Source of the DNA: Roseibacillus sp.
GTDB lineage: Bacteria > Verrucomicrobiota > Verrucomicrobiia > Verrucomicrobiales > Akkermansiaceae
Reading direction: 5' to 3'
DNA: 64,000 nt
NCBI GenBank assembly: GCA_028821775.1
Contig: JAPKFB010000012.1
Coordinates: 1 to 64,000 of the forward strand
The first letter of the stretch is position 1; every line of letters starts with the position of its first letter. This document shows, in pieces, positions 35,966 through 44,814 of this stretch. Both the position numbers and the translations under genes were made by a program. The notes beneath the pieces are model-generated. The model was not told where the DNA came from and did no database searches. It saw only the letters and a program-made list of their open reading frames with translations.

Positions 35966-37402
35966 ATGTGCCGTCTCCTCTTCATTGTCCTCGTCACCTG
36001 CGGCCCTCTTTTCGCGGCTCCCAAGCCCAACTTCATTCTCATCTTTGCCGACGATCAGGGCTACGAGGACATCGGGTGTTATGGCTCGCCGATGATCAAG
36101 ACGCCGAATCTAGATCGCCTCGCAAAGGAAGGGATGCGCTTTACCGATTTCTATGCCCAGCCAATCTGTGGTCCGTCGCGGGCGGCTCTCATGACCGGTT
36201 GTTATCCACTGCGCGTGGCGGAGCGAGCAAATCTGAAGAACATCCATCCCCATCTGCATTCGAAGGAGATCACGCTGGCCGAGGTGCTCAAGACGCAGGG
36301 CTACGCCACGGGTTGTTTTGGGAAGTGGGACCTTGGCAAACACTCGCAACGCGACTTCCACCGCGATCTCCAGCCGAACGACCAGGGCTTTGACTCCTTC
36401 TTTGGCACCCCCACGAGCAACGATGGTTTTGTTGATCTCTACCGCAACAGGGAGCGGATCGAAGAGAAGGCGCCGATGGCAACCCTGACCAAGGTTTACA
36501 CCGATGAGGCGATTAAATTCATCCGTCAGCACAAAGAAGGGCCGTTTTTTGTCTACCTGCCGCACACCATGCCCCACACCCGGCTCGCTGCTTCGAAGCA
36601 ATTTGCGGGCAAGTCGCCACGCGGACTCTATGGCGACGTGATCGAGGAAATCGATTTCAGTGTGGGACGGATTGTGGAGGCAGTGAAGGCGCTCAAGCTC
36701 GAAGAGAAGACCTACCTCTTTTACACCAGCGACAACGGCCCCTGGTTGGTCAAGAACAAGGGATTCGTGGACGGAGACCAGGCTCCACATCACGGCGGAT
36801 CGGCGGGCCCCTTGCGGAGTGGGAAGGTTTCGACTTGGGAGGGCGGAGTGCGCGTCCCAGCCATCGCGTGGGCGCCGGGGCGAGTGCCGGCGGGGAGCGT
36901 TTGCTCCAAGCTGGCGACCACCATGGACTTGCTGCCCACTTTTGCGAAACTGGCGGGAGCAAAAATTCCGGAGGATCGCGTGATCGATGGGGAAGACATC
37001 TCCCATCTCTTCGAGGGGAAATTCGATCGAGCCGATCCGGAGAAGGCCTATTTCTACTACTTCCTCACCCACCTGCAGGGAGTGCGGCAGGGGAATTGGA
37101 AGCTCGTTCTGGCTCGCCCGGAGAATCCCCGGTGGCTCGGACCACACGCCAAGAACCGGCATATTCACCCGCGGGACGATGGGGCGATCGAGGAGGCGCA
37201 GCTCTTTGATTTGGAGCGCGACCTCGGAGAAGGGAACAATGTTGCCAAGCAGCATCCCGGGGTTGTGAAAAAGCTGCGCGCGTTGGCCGAGTCGGCGCGG
37301 AAGGACATCGGAGATCACAATCGAGTCGGGAAGAACATGCGCTTCTTTGATCCTCAGGAGAAGCGGCCGGAAGTGCCGAACACTCCTTGGGTGAAGCGCT
37401 GA
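35966..37402 (+). CDS. secreted sulfatase (family S1) with altered GKWHLG motif
   Basis: The 478-residue protein has a short signal peptide (MCRLLFIVLVTCGPLFAA), metal ligands in FILIFADDQGYEDIG, the formylglycine motif C-G-P-S-R with Cys68, YLPHTMPHT, FYTSDNGPW and GPLRSGKVSTWEGG. The normally invariant GKWHLG is GKWDLG here: Asp122 replaces the catalytic histidine, while Lys120 is kept. This could reduce activity or alter specificity. It lies 59 bases after the previous sulfatase and ends the plus-strand group; the two are about the same length and similar in plan, consistent with an old duplication. Confidence 0.9.
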   Translation: MCRLLFIVLVTCGPLFAAPKPNFILIFADDQGYEDIGCYGSPMIKTPNLDRLAKEGMRFTDFYAQPICGPSRAALMTGCYPLRVAERANLKNIHPHLHSKEITLAEVLKTQGYATGCFGKWDLGKHSQRDFHRDLQPNDQGFDSFFGTPTSNDGFVDLYRNRERIEEKAPMATLTKVYTDEAIKFIRQHKEGPFFVYLPHTMPHTRLAASKQFAGKSPRGLYGDVIEEIDFSVGRIVEAVKALKLEEKTYLFYTSDNGPWLVKNKGFVDGDQAPHHGGSAGPLRSGKVSTWEGGVRVPAIAWAPGRVPAGSVCSKLATTMDLLPTFAKLAGAKIPEDRVIDGEDISHLFEGKFDRADPEKAYFYYFLTHLQGVRQGNWKLVLARPENPRWLGPHAKNRHIHPRDDGAIEEAQLFDLERDLGEGNNVAKQHPGVVKKLRALAESARKDIGDHNRVGKNMRFFDPQEKRPEVPNTPWVKR

Positions 37403-37467
37403 ACGGTTGCCTGCGGTTCTTGCCCCTCCCCTGAACTGCGATCCCCATGAAACCCTGCCGGGATCCC

Positions 37468-38169
37468 CTACCGCCCGAAGAGCAGGAACACGTGGTAGAG
37501 GTAGAGCTCACGCATCACAAATTGCCGGCGGGATTTGGAGGACTCATAGCGGGAAGTCTCGGTACCTGATTGATAGGCATCGATTCCCCGGCGCTGCGCG
37601 ACGAGAACGCCGCGCTTCAGGTGCCAAGGGTCACTGACAATGAGAGCAGTGCGGAAGCCCTCCGCATCGAGAAGTTTCTTGGCTTCGGTGAGGTTCTCCA
37701 TTGTGGTCTGTGATTTCGTCTCGAGGAAGAGAGCCTCGGCTGGGATTCCTCGCTCGAGACAATAGGTGCGCGCAACTTGAGATTCTGAGAAGGAGGCGCC
37801 TTCCCCGTAGCCGCCGGTCAGGACGAGGGCTTTGACGCGACCTTCCTGGTAGAGCTTGATGGCGTGATTGATTCGCTCCTCGAAGACGGGAGAGGGTTTA
37901 TTGTGCCAAGCCGCAGTGCCCAGAATGATGGCGCAGTCCGCGCTCCGTCCGTCGTCGCGAAACCCGTAGCGATTGATGGAGACAATCTGCCAAGTGGTGT
38001 AGAAGAAGGCCGTGAGAATCACCCCCAGGAGGATCCTGGACAGGCGGCCTTTCCAACGCGGCTTGGATCTCGAAGCAGGAGCCTGAGCCGGTTCGACTAT
38101 CGAATCCGGGGGTTGAGTCTGATCTTCGTCATGCGCCTCCGGATCGCTGGTTCCCTCAGTCTCCATCAT
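37468..38169 (-). CDS. ElyC/SanA/YdcF-like membrane protein (DUF218)
   Basis: The 233-residue protein has a polar N-terminus of about 45 residues, one membrane helix (ILLGVILTAFFYTTWQIV) and a periplasmic DUF218 domain. Visible family motifs are CAIILGTAAW, RINHAIKLYQEGRVKALVLT followed by GGYGEG, YCLERGIPAEALFLE, QTTMENLTEAKKLL and LIVSDPWHLKRG. Relatives in E. coli (SanA, ElyC) affect envelope integrity and peptidoglycan or lipid-carrier metabolism. The gene stands upstream-convergent to the sulfatases and 130 bases downstream of polA; no operon partner is obvious. Confidence 0.85.
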   Translation of the reverse strand: MMETEGTSDPEAHDEDQTQPPDSIVEPAQAPASRSKPRWKGRLSRILLGVILTAFFYTTWQIVSINRYGFRDDGRSADCAIILGTAAWHNKPSPVFEERINHAIKLYQEGRVKALVLTGGYGEGASFSESQVARTYCLERGIPAEALFLETKSQTTMENLTEAKKLLDAEGFRTALIVSDPWHLKRGVLVAQRRGIDAYQSGTETSRYESSKSRRQFVMRELYLYHVFLLFGR

Positions 38170-38299
38170 TCCACGGGGTTACTCTAGCGCAGGATCGGGG
38201 AATGGCGAGGATTCAGTGGGCCGTTCGAAGCACGGTCGCCGGCCGCTCGAAGCAGGGTTTCTTGCAATCGCTCCGATGGGAATCCTCAACTCCTTTCCA

Positions 38300-41089
38300 T
38301 CAGTGCGCCTCCAGCCAGTTCGCTCCGATCCCTGTATCGACGCGGATCGGAACTCCGTTCGGGAGGGGCAAGGCGAACTGCATGGCTTCCACGATCTTGG
38401 GGACAAGCTCCTCGCGTTCGCTCTCGTACAGATCGAAGACAAGTTCGTCGTGCACCTGCAGGAGCATCCGGCTCTGGAATCCGCCGCCGGTGAGAATCTC
38501 CTGCACGCGAATCATGGCGAGTTTGATCATGTCTGCCGCGCTCCCTTGGATGGGGGTGTTGATGGCAGCTCGTTCGGCATTGCCACGCACGGTTGCATTG
38601 GCGGAGTTGATGTCACGCAAGAAGCGCCGGCGGCCGGTGAGGGTTTGCACATAGCCGTTCTCCTTGGTGCTTGCGATGGTGGCATCCATGAACCGTTTCA
38701 CCTCTGGATATTGCTCGAAATAGGTATCGATGATTTCGCCCGCATCCCGGCGCGGGATGCCGAGCCGCTGTCCGAGTCCGAAGGCGGAAATCCCGTAGAT
38801 GATTCCGAAGTTCACCATCTTGGCCGCGCTGCGCATGGCGGGTTTCACTTCCTCGAGAGCCACCTGGTTCACCTTGGCGGCAGTGGCGGTGTGAATATCG
38901 AGATCCTTCTCGAAGGCGTCGAGCATTCCGGCGTCGCCGGCCATCGCGGCCATGATCCGCAATTCGATTTGAGAGTAGTCCGCGGAAAGGAGAGTAATGC
39001 CCTCGCCGCGGGGAACAAAAGCAGTGCGAATGCCACGACCCAGCTCGGTGCGCACCGGGATGTTCTGGAGGTTGGGATCGCTGGAGGCGAGGCGGCCGGT
39101 GGCGGTCACGAGTTGGTGAAACTGGGTGTGGACGCGGCCATCCTTCTTGGCCACCCAATCGGGAAGCCGATCGATGTAGGTCGATTTGAGCTTGGCCGCT
39201 TCGCGATAGGCCAGCACATCGGCCACGAAGGGATGCTTGACTGCGAGGGCGGAGAGGGTCTGCTCGTCGGTCTTGTATTGGCCGGTCGCGGTTGTGCGCG
39301 GTTTCTCGACCAGCTTCATTTCGTCGAAGAGAATTTCACCGAGTTGTTTGGGTGAGTTCAGATTGAAGTCGTGCCCGGCCTGCTCGATCAGCGTTTTGGA
39401 GAGGGCATCGATGCGTGTCTGCATATCTTGGCCGCAGTCCGCGAGGACCTTCAAGTCGAGGGCGATTCCTTCGTCTTCCATCGCGACGAGGACCGGAAGG
39501 ACGGGAGCCTCAATGTCGTAAAAGACGCTGTGTTGGCCTTTTTCTTCGAGCTTGGGGCGCAGGTTTTCGGATAGTTGCAGCGTGACATCCGCGTCTTCGG
39601 CCGCGTATTGAGCAAGCTTCTTCACCGGGATGGCGGCGATGTCGATGACCTCGTCCTCCTCGAAGAGATTGCCCTGCGTCTCTCCGGAATGCTTGGCGGA
39701 GGGGTCGCCCCCGGTGAGTTCGCTGAGCTTGATTGGGGTGTAGGCCAGGAGAGACTCCGAGAGGTAGTCCATGGTGTGCCGCTGGTCCGGCGAGAGGAGG
39801 GTGTGGGCGAGGAGGGTGTCGAAGAACGGACCGGTGACTTCAAGGCTATGATTGAGGAGAACAGCGAGATCGTACTTCAGGTTGTGACCGATCTTCTCGG
39901 CGGATCCCGTGAGCGCGGGCCGGAAGACCCCCAGGGTCTCGGCATCCGGGATGGTAGCGTAGTGGGCTTCGCCCGCTTTCCAGGAGAAAGCGATCCCGAG
40001 GAGTTTTGCGCTGAAGCGATCGAGCGAGGTGGTCTCGATATCGAAGCAAAAGCGTTCCTCGCTCTCTAACAGTTTCGCCAGCTTCTTGCGCTTGAGGTCG
40101 TTGTCGGCGAGCTGGTACTTGGGTTTGAGGTCCTTGATGGTCTTGAGATTGGCGGCGAGCACCTCGTCCCCTTGTTCGTCGACCACCTTGCTTGTCTGCC
40201 CGCGTCCCGAAGTGAACTCCTTGCCGAAGAGTCGTTTGCCAAGAGCATTGAATTCGAACTCGGTGAAGAGGGACTTCACGGCGTCATCGTCGCGTTGCTG
40301 CAAAGCAAAGTCGGCGATGGCCTGTTCGACGGGGACATCGAGCATGATGGTGGCGAGCTTCTTGGAAAGCCGGGCCTGTTCTGCGTGTTCGATGACCCGC
40401 TCCTTGAGCTTCCCCTTGAGGGAATCGGTATTCTCGAGGAGGTTTTCGACCGAGCCCCATTCCGAGACCAGCTTCTTGGCGGTCTTTTCCCCCACGCCCG
40501 GGACGCCCGGAATGTTGTCCGACTTGTCTCCCATCAGGCCGAGGATATCGATCACTTGTTCGGCCCGATCGATTTTCCAAAGTTCGCGCAGGGCGGGGAG
40601 GTCGACAATCTCGTGATCGTTGCCGCGGCGTCCCGGTTTCCACATCACGCTGGTTTCGGAGATGAGCTGTCCAAAATCCTTGTCGGGAGTGACCATGAAC
40701 GTTTCGATTTCGCCTTCCGCGTCGGCGCGGTGGGCGAGAGTCCCGATGATGTCGTCCGCCTCGAAGCCATCGATTTCGAGCACGGGGATCCGAAAGGCCT
40801 GGCAGAGCCGCTTGAGAGTGGGGAGCGCGATGGCGAGATCCTCCGGCATTTCTTCGCGGTTGGCCTTGTACTCGGGGTAGAGTTTGTGGCGCGGGGTGGG
40901 GGCTCTCGTATCGAAGGCTACCGCAAGATGGGTAGGCTTCTCCTTATCGAGAATAGTGAGGAGGGTGTTTGTAAAGCCGAGTACCGCCGAGGAATTTACT
41001 CCTTGGGAGGTGAAAATGGGATTGCGGATGAGCGCAAAATGAGCCCGGTAGGCGAGTGCCATTCCGTCGAGGAGAAAGAGCCGCTTCAT
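38300..41089 (-). CDS. polA: DNA polymerase I
   Basis: This 929-residue protein is a full-length DNA polymerase I used in Okazaki-fragment maturation and repair. The N-terminal 5'-nuclease domain shows FLLDGMALAYRAHFAL, ILGLMGDKSDNIPGVPGVG and FMVTPDKDFGQL. The proofreading 3'-5' exonuclease seems intact: FDIETTSLD (the D-x-E pair), GHNLKYDLAVL and YAAEDADVTLQL. The polymerase domain has LLSADYSQIELRIMA near residue 701, MVNFGIIYGISAFGLGQRLG and LLQVHDELVFDL. The start at 41089 gives the normal N-terminus directly before the nuclease domain. It is a single-gene unit as far as can be seen. Confidence 0.97.
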   Translation of the reverse strand: MKRLFLLDGMALAYRAHFALIRNPIFTSQGVNSSAVLGFTNTLLTILDKEKPTHLAVAFDTRAPTPRHKLYPEYKANREEMPEDLAIALPTLKRLCQAFRIPVLEIDGFEADDIIGTLAHRADAEGEIETFMVTPDKDFGQLISETSVMWKPGRRGNDHEIVDLPALRELWKIDRAEQVIDILGLMGDKSDNIPGVPGVGEKTAKKLVSEWGSVENLLENTDSLKGKLKERVIEHAEQARLSKKLATIMLDVPVEQAIADFALQQRDDDAVKSLFTEFEFNALGKRLFGKEFTSGRGQTSKVVDEQGDEVLAANLKTIKDLKPKYQLADNDLKRKKLAKLLESEERFCFDIETTSLDRFSAKLLGIAFSWKAGEAHYATIPDAETLGVFRPALTGSAEKIGHNLKYDLAVLLNHSLEVTGPFFDTLLAHTLLSPDQRHTMDYLSESLLAYTPIKLSELTGGDPSAKHSGETQGNLFEEDEVIDIAAIPVKKLAQYAAEDADVTLQLSENLRPKLEEKGQHSVFYDIEAPVLPVLVAMEDEGIALDLKVLADCGQDMQTRIDALSKTLIEQAGHDFNLNSPKQLGEILFDEMKLVEKPRTTATGQYKTDEQTLSALAVKHPFVADVLAYREAAKLKSTYIDRLPDWVAKKDGRVHTQFHQLVTATGRLASSDPNLQNIPVRTELGRGIRTAFVPRGEGITLLSADYSQIELRIMAAMAGDAGMLDAFEKDLDIHTATAAKVNQVALEEVKPAMRSAAKMVNFGIIYGISAFGLGQRLGIPRRDAGEIIDTYFEQYPEVKRFMDATIASTKENGYVQTLTGRRRFLRDINSANATVRGNAERAAINTPIQGSAADMIKLAMIRVQEILTGGGFQSRMLLQVHDELVFDLYESEREELVPKIVEAMQFALPLPNGVPIRVDTGIGANWLEAH

Positions 41090-41189
41090 TCCTAAGAATT
41101 CCGGGCTTGGATCGTCAGGTCAACGGTTTCCCCAGATTTGACAAAACGCCCGCTTGCCACGGGTATCTTTAGCGACAATCTTCACATCT

Positions 41190-42044
41190 ATGAAACACAT
41201 CATCTGGGCCATCGCGATCATCCTCTGTTTCTTCTTGGGGCGGGTCATGTATTCCCCGCTTGGGCCGGCCCTGCTCGCGCAGCCAGCCAATATCGGCTCG
41301 GGAAATGAGCGGCCCACGGTGGTTTTTGGCAGTGGCTCAAGTGAGCTCAGGATTACGATCGACCTGACTTCGGTCAGTGATCGGGAAATGCCCACGACGG
41401 TCGAGCTGAAAAAGCCGGCCTTGGTCGCGGCCTCGGATGGCAGTGCGGAGACTCCTCTTGAGAGTGGAACTACCGTCACGGTGAGGAAAAGGAACGGGCT
41501 CAATCTGGAAATCTCTGCTGGGGGCCCTCTCAGGGGATTGGTGAGGATCGAGGATACCGATTTCACCGAGCGGGTGGTCGAGTATCGCGGCCGCCGGCAC
41601 TTTGGAACGGCCCTCGCGGGAATTCCAAGTCCGGCTCCCGCGCCACCTTCGCCCACTCCCACTCCGACTCCCACTCCCACTCCCACTCCGCCGCCGCCGG
41701 CTGTGGTGAGTAACCCCACGCCAACGCCCACCCCGCCGGAGCCAGCTCCTGCGCCCGAGCCCGAGCCCGAGCCCGAGCCCGCTGCACTGAACGAGGAGCA
41801 GATCGTGGCTGCCATGAAAGCCAGCGTGTCTGGGGGCGTGATCAAGGAGTTTACCGCCGAGCAAGTGCAGGCTTGGAAGATCGGGGATGAAGAGATCGTG
41901 GATGGAGAGACCTACCAAACGGGGCTCGCGGCTTACAAGGCCGAGACCATCTTCGGCCCCAAGACCGTGCAAGCCAAAGCGCTCATTAAGGGGGGCAAAG
42001 TGGTCAAGTGGATCTACGCCAAGACCGGGATGGAAATCCGCTAG
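41190..42044 (+). CDS. anchored protein with Pro-Thr and Pro-Glu repeat linker
   Basis: The ATG at 41190 gives 284 residues; an upstream TTG at 41154 would add 12 residues before the hydrophobic N-terminus (IIWAIAIILCFFLG). Residues about 40-145 form a small beta-rich region. A linker follows of PTPTPTPTPTPTPP, then PTPTPTPPEPAPAPEPEPEP, encoded by hexanucleotide repeats. The C-terminal 85 residues (ALNEEQIVAAMKASVSGG to AKALIKGGKVVKWIYAKTGM) look like a compact domain that I do not recognise. A membrane anchor plus a stiff linker suggests that this domain is held away from the inner membrane. No operon partner is visible. Confidence 0.7.
   Translation: MKHIIWAIAIILCFFLGRVMYSPLGPALLAQPANIGSGNERPTVVFGSGSSELRITIDLTSVSDREMPTTVELKKPALVAASDGSAETPLESGTTVTVRKRNGLNLEISAGGPLRGLVRIEDTDFTERVVEYRGRRHFGTALAGIPSPAPAPPSPTPTPTPTPTPTPPPPAVVSNPTPTPTPPEPAPAPEPEPEPEPAALNEEQIVAAMKASVSGGVIKEFTAEQVQAWKIGDEEIVDGETYQTGLAAYKAETIFGPKTVQAKALIKGGKVVKWIYAKTGMEIR
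41652..41690 (+). repeat. ACTCCC hexanucleotide repeat
   Basis: A near-perfect run of ACTCCC/ACTCCG units encodes the Pro-Thr repeat of the anchored protein. Loss or gain of units keeps the reading frame and changes linker length. Confidence 0.8.
41754..41780 (+). repeat. GAGCCC hexanucleotide repeat
   Basis: Four to five exact GAGCCC units encode the Pro-Glu part of the linker. As a 6-base unit, it can vary in number without a frameshift. Confidence 0.8.
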
Positions 42045-42124
42045 GGCGGAGTTCCCTCTCGAGCACAGGGCTCGTCAGACTGGATCGAGAGAAGGCAGGG
42101 TCCGTCTGGTCTCTCCCCTGGGCG

Positions 42125-43600
42125 CTAGCCAACGAATCTCCGCCTCAAGTGCGAGAGGTAATATTCGGGATTGGTCCGCTCCCCGGTCGCGGACTCCATG
42201 AGTTCCTGGGGAAATAGGGTTGAGCCGGCAGCGTGCACGTGTTCCTGCATCCACTGGAGAATGGGAGCGTAGTTTGCCTGTTCACAGGCGGAAGCGATGG
42301 CCTCGTCTTCGGTGGCTTTGGCGTAGAGCTGCGCCGCGTTGAGATTGCCGATGCTGTAAGTGGAGAAGTAACCGAGGCCGCCCATCGACCAGTGAATGTC
42401 CTGCAGGCAGCCATGGGCGTCGTCCGGGGGGCGAAAACCAAAGAGGGACTCGAATTCGGAATCCCAGGCTTCGGGAACGTCGGCGACTTCGAGTTCACGA
42501 TTGAGGAGGCGGCGTTCAAGGGAAAAGCGCATGAGAATGTGCAGGTCGTAGGTTGCTTCGTCCGCTTCGACCCGGATACAGGAATATTCGGCGCGATTCA
42601 CGCCCCCCAAAAAATCATCGAGAGAGAGCGTTCGCAGGTTGGGAAAGATCTCCGCAGCGCGCGGGAGCCACTTCTCCCAGAATGGCCGGGCACGGCCCAC
42701 GTGGTTCTCCCAGAGACGGGATTGCGACTCGTGTATGCCGAGGGAGACTGCGGAGCCGGAGGGCAGGCCGTGCTCCGCCTCGGGCAGGCCCTGGTCGTAG
42801 AGTCCATGTCCTGCTTCGTGCATGACGCCAAAGAGTGAAGAGAGGAAGTCGCGCTCCAGGTAACGGGTGGTGAGCCGGGTGTCGCGCGGACCGAGATGAG
42901 TGCAGAATGGATGGGCGACGGTGTCGATACGCCCTGCCTTGAAGTCGAAGCCCAGACTCTCGGCAATTTCGCGATTCAGCGTTTTCTGATCTTCGATCGG
43001 GTAGTCGGCATCGAGGAGATCCGCAGGGACCGCCTTGGAGTTTTCCACGGCCTGCTGGGCGAGTTCGGCCCCTGTTTCCCGAAAGCGATCAAAGAGGGCG
43101 GCCACTTCGGCGGTGCTGGCGCCACGCTCATACTCACCAAGAAGCGCGTCGTAGGGCTCCTCCTGGTATCCCCAAAGCGCAGCTTTTTCGCGAGCGATTT
43201 CCAGCAGATCGGTCAAAGCGGGGGCGAAGATCGAGAACTCGGACTTTTCGCGCGCCATGCTCCAGGCCGCCTTCCCTCGGGAGGATGTTTCGGTCGCCCG
43301 TTCGACGAGTTCGGTGGGCAGCTTGGTGGCGCGGTCGAAGTGATGACGAAATTCCCGCAGGTTGGCCGACTGCACAGGGTCGCCATTGAGATCTCCTTCG
43401 GCGGACTCGAGGGCCGCCTGCCATTGTTCGGAGGTAGCCAGTTCGTGAGATTTTCCGGCCAAGTAGGCAAGTTGCTGAGCCCGATAGGGGACTGCCGCGG
43501 GGGGGAGTTGGGTTTCCTGATCCCAGCTCAGGGCTGAGGCGGTGGTTCCGATCAAGGCCTGCTCCCGGGCCAGTTTGCAGAGAGATTGATACGCGCTCAC
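42125..43600 (-). CDS. M32 family metallocarboxypeptidase
   Basis: This zinc carboxypeptidase removes C-terminal residues from peptides, probably in the cytoplasm because no signal peptide is present. The zinc motif is HEAGH (in FGVMHEAGHGLYDQGLPEA), followed by GIHESQSRLWENHVGR, the second M32 signature, and TRYLERDFLSSLFG. The frame is open to a TTG at 43666 (513 residues), but M32 proteins usually begin a few residues before the AYQ-L-x4-R-E segment. I therefore prefer the GTG at 43600, which gives 491 residues and leaves 149 bases to the divergent VWA gene. Neither start has a clear ribosome-binding site. Confidence 0.9.
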   Translation of the reverse strand: MSAYQSLCKLAREQALIGTTASALSWDQETQLPPAAVPYRAQQLAYLAGKSHELATSEQWQAALESAEGDLNGDPVQSANLREFRHHFDRATKLPTELVERATETSSRGKAAWSMAREKSEFSIFAPALTDLLEIAREKAALWGYQEEPYDALLGEYERGASTAEVAALFDRFRETGAELAQQAVENSKAVPADLLDADYPIEDQKTLNREIAESLGFDFKAGRIDTVAHPFCTHLGPRDTRLTTRYLERDFLSSLFGVMHEAGHGLYDQGLPEAEHGLPSGSAVSLGIHESQSRLWENHVGRARPFWEKWLPRAAEIFPNLRTLSLDDFLGGVNRAEYSCIRVEADEATYDLHILMRFSLERRLLNRELEVADVPEAWDSEFESLFGFRPPDDAHGCLQDIHWSMGGLGYFSTYSIGNLNAAQLYAKATEDEAIASACEQANYAPILQWMQEHVHAAGSTLFPQELMESATGERTNPEYYLSHLRRRFVG

Positions 43601-43749
43601 CGCGTAGCGCTTAGCGGGGCGGAGTTCCTCTCGCAAGGCAAAGGGCCAGAGAGAGTTGTAATACAAATTTGGCTGGCGGAACTAAGAAAGCGACCTTGGC
43701 GTGCGTTGAAGGGTTGAAGATGCCCCCATGGGCGATATCTAGGAAAGCG

Positions 43750-44814
43750 ATGAGCATCGTCAGCAGTAACACCACCCTCGATGTGGAGTTGGCCCTGAAG
43801 CGCCAGCGTCGCGTCGCAACCGCGACCAGCTTGATCATTTCCATCCTGATGGTCATTCTCGTTGGGGTCCTGCTCGCCCTCGTTCTGCTCCCGGTGCTCA
43901 GGCTCAATTCTGATCCGATCGTGGCCTACTCTGCGGAACGGCCAGATGAAGAAGTGGTTGATCGGCCCGAGATCACGCCCCAGGTGCAGCGCAAGCCTTC
44001 TGCTCCGAGTTCTTCGATGGCCAAGGTGATTGCGACCATGATTCCCTCGCCCATCGCGGTGCCGGTTCCCGAAGTCGATGTTCCGGATCCTTCCCTCAAC
44101 TTTGGCGATGGTGATGACTTTGGAGAAGGGTGGGGCAGCGGTAATGGCTTTGGATCAGGAAACGGCGGCACGACCTTCTTTGGTCAATCGGTGAAGGCGG
44201 AGCGCATCGCGTATGTCATCGACTACTCGGCCTCCATGCGGGGTCAGGGGCGCGAAGAGTTGATGCGCAAGGAACTCACCGAGTCCGTGATGCAGATCGC
44301 GATGAAGACGAACTATGCCCTCATCTTTTTTGCCGGTCCGGCGTGGGTCGCGGGGGATGATGTGGACTGGAACAAGCAGGGCGCGATTGTCAGCGGAAAG
44401 GGTGGAAAGAAATTCAATTGGAAGTCGAAAGGGAAAGCCAACGACTGGGAGCACAGCGGGAAGAAGGAGCCCGTGGATTGGCTGGGGGCTACCAAGGGGC
44501 AGGTCTCCAAGTCACGGAAGATCATTCAGAGCACGCGCCTGGTGTGGGGAACCCGTTGGGACAACCCCTTGGAGATGGCGCTCAATATGGATCCCCCTCC
44601 GCAGGTCATCTACTTCATGACCGACGGGGCAGCCAGCGGCTCCGACAAGTGGGCGCGCAGTGTGGGTGCGAAGGCCAAGAGCAGGGGAATCAAGATCAAC
44701 TGTATCGCCATGATGGAGCCCAAGGCTCACAAGGACATGGATGATCTCGCCAAGCGCACTGGGGGGCAATTCACCATCGTGCTGAAGGGCGGGAAGCGGA
44801 AGAAGGTGCGTTAG
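43750..44814 (+). CDS. inner-membrane protein with VWA domain and TonB-like topology
   Basis: The ATG at 43750 is preceded by AGGAAAG and gives 354 residues; the frame extends to 43669, but without a better start. A basic N-terminus is followed by one strong helix (about 25-50, LIISILMVILVGVLLALVLL) and a Pro-rich stretch (SPIAVPVPEVDVPDPSLN). A Gly-rich stretch (GEGWGSGNGFGSGNGGTTFF) and a von Willebrand A domain with the MIDAS motif D-Y-S-A-S at 158-162 and a later FMTDGAAS come next. This topology puts the VWA domain in the periplasm on a flexible tether. The stop codon overlaps that of the convergent ptsI by four bases. Function unknown. Confidence 0.75.
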   Translation: MSIVSSNTTLDVELALKRQRRVATATSLIISILMVILVGVLLALVLLPVLRLNSDPIVAYSAERPDEEVVDRPEITPQVQRKPSAPSSSMAKVIATMIPSPIAVPVPEVDVPDPSLNFGDGDDFGEGWGSGNGFGSGNGGTTFFGQSVKAERIAYVIDYSASMRGQGREELMRKELTESVMQIAMKTNYALIFFAGPAWVAGDDVDWNKQGAIVSGKGGKKFNWKSKGKANDWEHSGKKEPVDWLGATKGQVSKSRKIIQSTRLVWGTRWDNPLEMALNMDPPPQVIYFMTDGAASGSDKWARSVGAKAKSRGIKINCIAMMEPKAHKDMDDLAKRTGGQFTIVLKGGKRKKVR

